A stretch of 64,000 bases of DNA from Actinoplanes aureus (GTDB lineage Bacteria; Actinomycetota; Actinomycetes; Mycobacteriales; Micromonosporaceae), in the NCBI RefSeq assembly GCF_015704865.1, contig NZ_JADQTO010000003.1, positions 434,001 to 498,000 on the forward strand. Reading direction: 5' to 3'. Made by a program: the position numbers and the translations under genes. The notes below the pieces were generated by a model. It saw only the letters and a list, made by a program, of their open reading frames with translations, searched no databases and was not told where the DNA came from. Every line of letters begins with the position of its first letter. The first letter of the stretch is position 1. Shown one piece after another: positions 58,876 through 64,000 of the stretch.

Positions 58876-59751
58876 CGGAACCGTCCGGCCCTCCTCGCGG
58901 TCGATGCGCAGATCCTGCTCCAGCTCGGCGATCAGAGACCGCAGGTCGTCCAGCCGCTGACTGATCATGATCCGGTCGATCTCGTCGGGGATGCCGTCGC
59001 GGTCCTCGTCGGTGGCCAGGTGCTCGGTCATCTCCAGGCGGCGGGCCTCTTCCATGGAGTTCACGATGACCGCGATCAAGATGTTGAGCAGCAGGTTCAC
59101 CGTGATCAGCACGTAGCTCACGTAGTAGACGAGGGTCCACGGTGACAGCTCGAGGCCCTGCTGGATCAGGTCCGGCAGGGTCTCCAGCGACAGCAGGACG
59201 AACAGGGTGAGCACGGCCCGGCCGATGTTGCCGTACTGCTCGGGCTGGGCGGTGCCGAAGATCAGCCAGCCGGCCATCCCGTACACGTAGAGGGTGACCA
59301 GGGCCAGCGCCAGGAAGCCGCCGACGCCGGGCAGGCTGCGCAGCAGCGCGGTCACGATGGTGCGCAGGCCGGGGGAGAAGCGGACCAGGCGCAGCACCCG
59401 GGCGATGCGGATCACGCGGAGAGCGGGCGAGTCGCCGTGCAGGCCGGGGAAGAAGGCCAGCGCGATCACCACGAAGTCGAAGACGTTCCAGCCGTGCTTG
59501 AAGAAGTCCTGCGGCCGGTTGCCGTGCGCCAGGATCCGCACCGCGATCTCGGTGACGAAGACGGCGCGGAAGAAGTACTCCATCCAGTGCAGCGGCGGGC
59601 CGGCGGCACCCAGATGCGGGTAGGTCTCCAGACCGAGGACCACCGCGTTGAGGCCGATCACGGTGACGATGAAGATCTCGAAGATCCGGGACTCGGTGAT
59701 CGCCGCGCAGATGCCCGCGAGGCGTGACTTATCCATCGGCGGCGCAGACAT
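58858..59751 (-). CDS. Voltage-gated ion channel, NaChBac-like, with altered filter and C-terminal Ca-binding-like loop
   Basis: The 297-residue subunit has six helices. S4 is LRVIRIARVLRLVRFSPGLR at 111-130 with regularly spaced arginines. The pore loop is LTLFVLLSLETLPDLI; the filter core SLETLP (188-193) keeps the Glu of NaChBac (TLESWA) but replaces the Trp and Ser. After S6 a helix leads to DEDRDGIPDEID (248-259), which has the D-x-D-x-D-G start of a calcium loop, and then a coiled coil (about 262-285). Four subunits should form the channel. Ion selectivity is uncertain. Confidence 0.88.
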   Translation of the reverse strand: MSAPPMDKSRLAGICAAITESRIFEIFIVTVIGLNAVVLGLETYPHLGAAGPPLHWMEYFFRAVFVTEIAVRILAHGNRPQDFFKHGWNVFDFVVIALAFFPGLHGDSPALRVIRIARVLRLVRFSPGLRTIVTALLRSLPGVGGFLALALVTLYVYGMAGWLIFGTAQPEQYGNIGRAVLTLFVLLSLETLPDLIQQGLELSPWTLVYYVSYVLITVNLLLNILIAVIVNSMEEARRLEMTEHLATDEDRDGIPDEIDRIMISQRLDDLRSLIAELEQDLRIDREEGRTVPSVSRR

Positions 59752-59808
59752 GCAGCCACCCTACTTTCGCGCCGTCGTCGCACGTGCGGCCGCAGCGCCG
59801 GTAGGATC

Positions 59809-61359
59809 ATGGGCTTGGCCCGGCGACACCATGGGGTGATCACGATCCACTCATCTCAGCGCTTCGTGCTCTTCCCGGGGCGCCACCACCTGCTGACCCG
59901 GTTCCAGGCGGAATACCTGAGCCGCTTCGAGGCCGGGACGATCGTGTGGGCGGTGACCTCGGCCAACCACGAGAACACCAAGCGCAACCCCGTCCCGTAC
60001 CACCGGCGGGAAGCCGCGATCGAGCGGTTCAGCCTGCTCGGCGGGCTGCGCTCGCTCGTCGTACCGATCTTCGACGCCGCGCCGACCGACGCCTTCGCCG
60101 AGGTCACCCTCAAGACCATCGCCGTCGCCACCGGCCTTGATCTCACCCCGGCGGACACCGTCGTGGCCTGCTCCACGCCCGAGGTCGCCGCGCTCTACCA
60201 GCGGCTCGGCTTCCCGATCGCGCCGGTCGAGGCCGATCCGACCCTGCGCACCACGCCGGAGCGGCCCTGGGACGTGCTGTTGCGGCTGGCCGCCGGCGAC
60301 GAGACCTGGCGCAAGCTCGCCCATCCGGCCACCGTCGACGTCTACGAGCGGTACCGGCTGGTCGACACGGTCCGCACCGTGGTCAACGACCCGCTGGTCG
60401 GTGCCGAGGGCGGCCTCACCGCCACCCGCGACTACCGGACCTACGTGGAGGCGTTCGCCGACGCCGCCGAGCGCAAATGGGCGGCGGTACGCCGGCACGT
60501 GCAGCCCGGCCGCATCGTCGACATCGGCTGTGGTGCCGGCGCCGTGCTCGAACTGGCCGACCGGGAACCCGGCCTGCACGAGAGCGACCTGATCGGCGTC
60601 GAGGTCGCGCGTCACCTGTACTCCGAGTGCGTGCACAAGAAGGCCCAGGGCGTGTTCCGCAACGCCAACGTGTACTTCTACCAGCGCAACGTCCTCGGCG
60701 GCGCGATCTTCGCGGACCGGTCGGTGGAGACCACGCTCACCTTCGCGCTGACCCACGAGATCTGGTCCTACGGCCGGCAACGGGAGTCACTGCTGCGCTT
60801 CGCCCGCCGGATCTTCGACCACACGGCGCCCGGCGGCGTCTGGATCAACAGCGACGTGTGCGGCCCCGACGACCGCCGCCGCGAGGTGATCCTGCTCCTG
60901 TCCACCGCCGACGGCGACAACCCCGCGGGTGCCCGGCCGGATCTCGCCGGTCTCTCTTCCGAGCAGGTCAAGGTGTATGTCGAAAGCCTGTCCACCCGGG
61001 CCCGGCTGGACCAGTTCGCGGCCGACTTCGCGTTCCCGTTCACCTTCGAGGCCGTCGGCGACGGCGCGGTCCGCATCGAGCTGGGCGCCGCGATGGACTT
61101 CCTGACCCGCAAGGACTACGTGGACAACTGGCTGTCGGAGACCAGGGAGCAGTTCTGCGGCCTGTCCTTCGCCGAGTGGTCCGAGCTGCTCACCGAGGTC
61201 GGCTTCGAGCTGGACCCGGCCTCGGCCCCGATCCGCAACGACTGGATCATCGAGAACCGGATCGCCCCGGTCGCGTCGCTGACCGACCTCGACGGTCGCC
61301 CACTCGACTGGCCCGTCACCCACCTGCTGGCGGTCGCCCGGCGTCCCCGCAACGGCTGA
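59809..61359 (+). CDS. Nucleotidyltransferase-like / SAM methyltransferase fusion protein
   Basis: The 516-residue product could also start at GTG 59836. The first ~170 residues resemble an adenylyltransferase (NMNAT-like) fold: VLFPGRHHLLTRFQAEYL near the N-terminus and NHENTKRNPVPYHRREAAIE (compare STKRNP..R of NMNATs), but the HxGH motif is degenerate. From about 230 it is a class I methyltransferase with motif I RIVDIGCGAGAVLE. A long C-terminal extension follows (VYVESLSTRARLDQFAADFA, AEWSELLTEVGFELDP). No biosynthetic cluster is adjacent. Function unknown; see findings. Confidence 0.78.
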   Translation: MGLARRHHGVITIHSSQRFVLFPGRHHLLTRFQAEYLSRFEAGTIVWAVTSANHENTKRNPVPYHRREAAIERFSLLGGLRSLVVPIFDAAPTDAFAEVTLKTIAVATGLDLTPADTVVACSTPEVAALYQRLGFPIAPVEADPTLRTTPERPWDVLLRLAAGDETWRKLAHPATVDVYERYRLVDTVRTVVNDPLVGAEGGLTATRDYRTYVEAFADAAERKWAAVRRHVQPGRIVDIGCGAGAVLELADREPGLHESDLIGVEVARHLYSECVHKKAQGVFRNANVYFYQRNVLGGAIFADRSVETTLTFALTHEIWSYGRQRESLLRFARRIFDHTAPGGVWINSDVCGPDDRRREVILLLSTADGDNPAGARPDLAGLSSEQVKVYVESLSTRARLDQFAADFAFPFTFEAVGDGAVRIELGAAMDFLTRKDYVDNWLSETREQFCGLSFAEWSELLTEVGFELDPASAPIRNDWIIENRIAPVASLTDLDGRPLDWPVTHLLAVARRPRNG

Positions 61360-61691
61360 GCGGGATTCCCCAGGCGGCGCGTTTACCACCATGGGTGAAC
61401 AGCACCGAACCGCCATGCGGCCGCGCGGGAGGTTAACGCTCACATCTACTGGGAGCGCTCCTCCGAGCGACCGGCCCCGGGGACCGGATCATCTGATCCG
61501 CCGCCGTCGATCAGCTGATTGACGCTGGCCTATGGGAGTGCCTACGGTCCGGGACAGCACTCGTATCCGGGCCGGTTCCGATCGCGGAGCCGACCGGCTC
61601 CGGCAACGCTCACCGCCGGGGCCCTTTCACCCGAGATCCGTCCGCCACGCCGGCGGCGGCGTGGCGCTTCGCCTATGGGACGAGGCACGAG
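61360..61691. other. Long promoter region of the sugar operon
   Basis: This 332-bp gap contains two operator-like sites (61433-61444 and 61450-61461). No coding sequence was seen in the remainder. Confidence 0.6.
61433..61461. promoter_or_regulatory. Two LacI-type operator-like sites upstream of the epimerase
   Basis: TTAACGCTCACA (61433-61444; reverse TGTGAGCGTTAA) is nearly the GH43 site at 26500-26513. TGGGAGCGCTCC (61450-61461) is close to the CebR-type TGGGAGCGCTCCCA. Both suggest sugar-responsive LacI-family control. Confidence 0.62.
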
Positions 61692-62840
61692 ATGACGGCA
61701 CTGATACGCGCGGGCACCGTCCTGCTCATGATGATCATCGTCGGCGTGCTGGGTGCGCCGACGTCGCAGGCCGGCGGGAAGCCCACCATCACCAAGGAGG
61801 CCTTCGGCAGCGCCGGCGGCCTCAGCGTCGAGCGGTACACGCTGACCAACGGCCGGCTGCGGGTCCGGATCCTGACCTACGGCGGGATCCTGCAGACCAT
61901 CGAGACGCCCGACCGCACCGGGCGGCTCGCCAACGTGACCCTCGGCTTCGCCGACCTCGACGGCTACCTGGACAGCAACAACGCGCCCTACTTCGGCGCC
62001 ATCATCGGCCGGTACGGCAACCGGATCGCGAACGGTACGTTCGTGCTCGACGGTGTCACCTACCGGCTGGCCACCAACAACGCGCCCAACCACCTGCACG
62101 GCGGCAACGTCGGCTTCGACAAGCGGGTCTGGGCCGCCACCCCGGTCACCGGGCCGGACAGCGTCGGGCTGCGGCTCGCCTACACCAGCCCGCACGGCGA
62201 GGAAGGCTACCCGGGCACCCTGCGCACCACGGTCACCTACACGGTCACCGCCAGGCAGGAGATCCGGATCGACTACCACGCCACCACCGACCGGGCGACC
62301 ATCGTCAACCTGACCAACCACGCCTACTGGAACCTCGGCGGTGAGGGCACCGGCACCATCGACGACCACCTGCTGCGGATCAACGCCCGCCGGTACACGC
62401 CGGTCGACGCCACCCTGATCCCGACCGGCGCGATCGACGCGGTGGCCGGCACGCCGATGGACTTCACCCGGCAGACGCCGATCGGCGCGCGCAACCGCAG
62501 CGACTTCCAGCAGATCGTGTACGGCCGCGGTTACGACCACAACTGGGTGCTCGAACCGCAGCGGGGGCTGGGCTTCGCCGCCCGGGCGACTGATCCGGAC
62601 AGCGGGCGCACCCTCAGTATCCGTACCACCGAGCCCGGCCTGCAGTTCTACGGCGGGAACTTCCTCGACGGCACCCTGTACGGCACGAGCGGCCGCGCCT
62701 ACCGCCAGGGCGACGGATTCGCCCTGGAGACCCAGCACTTCCCCGACTCCCCGAACCACCCGAACTTCCCGTCGACCGTGCTGCGGCCGGGGGAGGTCTA
62801 CCAGTCCACGACGATCTACCAGTTCGGCGTGAGCCGCTGA
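61692..62840 (+). CDS. Secreted aldose 1-epimerase (galactose mutarotase)
   Basis: The 382-residue product has a signal peptide (about 1-27). The mutarotase fold has the key histidines in [11 protein letters not shown] and [12 protein letters not shown] and the catalytic Glu in [15 protein letters not shown]. It interconverts alpha and beta anomers of aldoses outside the cell. It lies 9 bp before a sugar-binding-protein gene, so it probably supplies the anomer that the transporter accepts. Confidence 0.93.
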   Translation: MTALIRAGTVLLMMIIVGVLGAPTSQAGGKPTITKEAFGSAGGLSVERYTLTNGRLRVRILTYGGILQTIETPDRTGRLANVTLGFADLDGYLDSNNAPYFGAIIGRYGNRIANGTFVLDGVTYRLATNNAPNHLHGGNVGFDKRVWAATPVTGPDSVGLRLAYTSPHGEEGYPGTLRTTVTYTVTARQEIRIDYHATTDRATIVNLTNHAYWNLGGEGTGTIDDHLLRINARRYTPVDATLIPTGAIDAVAGTPMDFTRQTPIGARNRSDFQQIVYGRGYDHNWVLEPQRGLGFAARATDPDSGRTLSIRTTEPGLQFYGGNFLDGTLYGTSGRAYRQGDGFALETQHFPDSPNHPNFPSTVLRPGEVYQSTTIYQFGVSR

Positions 62841-62849
62841 GAGGCATCC

Positions 62850-63983
62850 ATGTCCAGAATTCATCCCAAGGTCGAGGAGGCCGTCGACACGCTGGACCTC
62901 AACCCCGTGACGCGGCGCCGGCTGCTGTCCGGGACCGGGCTGTTCAGCGCGTCACTGGCCGCGGGCGCCCTGCTGAGCGCCTGCTCACCGCAGCAGGACG
63001 ACGAGCCGACCGGGGGCGCCGGCAACTTCCCGGAGACCCCGAAGTGGAAGTTCACCTTCGTCAACCACGTGACGACCAACCCGTTCTTCACCCCGACGCA
63101 GTACGGCATGGAGGACGCCGCCACCCTGCTCGGCATCGAGAAACCGCAGTGGACCGGGTCGCAGAACTCGATCGTGGCCGAGATGGTCAACGCGACGAAC
63201 ACCGCGATCAGCGCCAAGGTCGACGGGATCGCGATCGCGGTGGTGGACCAGAACGCCTTCCGCGGGCCGGTCGACCAGGCGCTCGACGCGGGCATCCCGG
63301 TGGTGTCGTACAACGCCGACGGGGCCCGCGCCGACACCGGCACCAACCGGCTGGCCTACATCGGGCAGGGCCTGTACGAGTCCGGTTACGCGCTCGGGCA
63401 GCGGGCGTTGCAGCAGGTGGAGTCCGGTGAGGTGGTCGGGTTCATCGCCACGCCGGGCGCGCTCAACATCCAGCCGCGCATCGACGGGGCGCAGCAGGCG
63501 ATCAAGGACTCCGGCAAGGCGGTCACGTTCACCGCGGTCGCCACGAACGCCGACGTCACCCGCGGGTTGTCGATCATCGACGCGTACGCGCAGGGCCACC
63601 AGAACCTGGCCGGCATGCTCGCGGTGGACGCCGGCTCCACCTCGTCGGTCGGGCAGACCGTCAAGAAGTACGACATGCGGGCCAAGAGCCTGAAGGTGGC
63701 CGGCGGATTCGACCTGATCCCGGAGACGCTGACCGGCATCCAGGAGGGGAGTCTGGACTACACCATCGACCAGCAGCCCTACCTGCAGGGCTTCCTGCCC
63801 GTCGTCTATCTCTACCTGTACAAGCTGTCCGGCGGGCTGATGGCGCCCAGTGAGACCAACACCGGTCTGCTGTTCGTCACCAAGGAGAACGTGGCCCCGT
63901 ACCAGAGCACCAAGACCCGCTACCAGGGCTCGGCGACCGACCAGGTGCTGGTGCCGAGGTCCGGGCCGATTCCCCATGGCTGA
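62850..63983 (+). CDS. Sugar ABC transporter substrate-binding lipoprotein (type 1, ribose/xylose class)
   Basis: The 377-residue protein has a twin-arginine-like start (VTRRRLLSGTGLFSASLAAG) and a lipobox LLSACSPQ. The mature part is a periplasmic-binding type 1 fold (FVNHVTTNPFFTPTQYGMED, KVDGIAIAVVDQNAF, AGIPVVSYNADG). This class binds monosaccharides such as ribose, xylose, arabinose or galactose. The operators upstream and the GH43 link favour arabinose or xylose. It is followed at once by the next transporter gene. Confidence 0.9.
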   Translation: MSRIHPKVEEAVDTLDLNPVTRRRLLSGTGLFSASLAAGALLSACSPQQDDEPTGGAGNFPETPKWKFTFVNHVTTNPFFTPTQYGMEDAATLLGIEKPQWTGSQNSIVAEMVNATNTAISAKVDGIAIAVVDQNAFRGPVDQALDAGIPVVSYNADGARADTGTNRLAYIGQGLYESGYALGQRALQQVESGEVVGFIATPGALNIQPRIDGAQQAIKDSGKAVTFTAVATNADVTRGLSIIDAYAQGHQNLAGMLAVDAGSTSSVGQTVKKYDMRAKSLKVAGGFDLIPETLTGIQEGSLDYTIDQQPYLQGFLPVVYLYLYKLSGGLMAPSETNTGLLFVTKENVAPYQSTKTRYQGSATDQVLVPRSGPIPHG

Positions 63984-64000
63984 CCCGGCCGTGGCCGAGG
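63977..64000 (+). CDS. Start of next sugar-ABC gene (partial)
   Basis: An ATG at 63977 overlaps the binding-protein stop by 7 bp and opens a frame MADPAVAE that runs off the right edge. Position predicts the ATPase or permease of the sugar transporter; the sequence is too short to decide. Confidence 0.55.

Overview
The window is about 70% G+C, uses GTG starts freely and is densely packed with 4-bp ATGA/GTGA overlaps. Family content (RskA anti-sigma factor, class F sortase, F420-type LLM oxidoreductase, AfsR-like NB-ARC/LuxR regulator, AztABCD zinc uptake, secreted GH81/GH2/GH43 enzymes with AbfB domains) points to a filamentous actinomycete. Micromonosporaceae, for example an Actinoplanes relative, is the best guess, but no rRNA or marker gene is present to fix it. 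It looks like ordinary chromosome: no phage, plasmid, IS element, tRNA, rRNA or CRISPR array was seen.

Layout. 1-3164: divergent sensor-kinase start and a three-gene ABC-2 exporter. 3184-6494: NudC, hydrolase/GNAT pair, GntR-TetR fusion regulator. 6469-9384: surface-stress module of sigma factor, RskA anti-sigma, DUF4397 protein and class F sortase. 9456-17977: small membrane protein, STAS protein, NB-ARC/LuxR regulator, GAF-GAF-GGDEF protein, sulfotransferase, GAF protein, bile-acid-type transporter. 18093-26423: polysaccharide block with GH81 endo-1,3-beta-glucanase, GH2 and GH43 enzymes carrying AbfB (CBM42) domains, and a decayed third AbfB gene. 26560-38783: regulator/enzyme pairs, DHA2 exporter, secreted cyclophilin, trypsin-like protease, two-component system, beta-propeller protein, methyltransferase, LysR, LLM oxidoreductase. 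38864-45664: repeat-rich secreted protein, LuxR regulator with a degenerate receiver, triple SAP/Rho-N-like protein, membrane GGDEF protein, GH5-like enzyme. 45988-52740: cyclase/ThDP-enzyme operon, PucR regulator, esterase, serine hydrolase, MerR. 52831-57612: zinc (Azt) uptake locus with two Zur-box-like sites. 57585-61359: HxlR/NmrA pair, voltage-gated channel, nucleotidyltransferase-like/methyltransferase fusion. 61692-64000: secreted aldose 1-epimerase and the start of a sugar ABC operon.

How parts connect. The GH43 gene and the epimerase/ABC operon share upstream sites of the form TGTGAGCG-WTAAC, so extracellular arabinan/arabinoxylan attack and sugar uptake may belong to one LacI-type regulon. 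Points that most deserve a second look: a ~100-bp dispersed repeat found just downstream of both GGDEF genes, a nucleotidyltransferase-like/methyltransferase fusion, a cyclase plus ThDP-enzyme operon facing a PucR regulator that contains a 33-bp minisatellite, a sodium-channel-like protein with an altered filter and a Ca-binding-like loop, and several signalling proteins that lack their usual phosphoacceptor residue.
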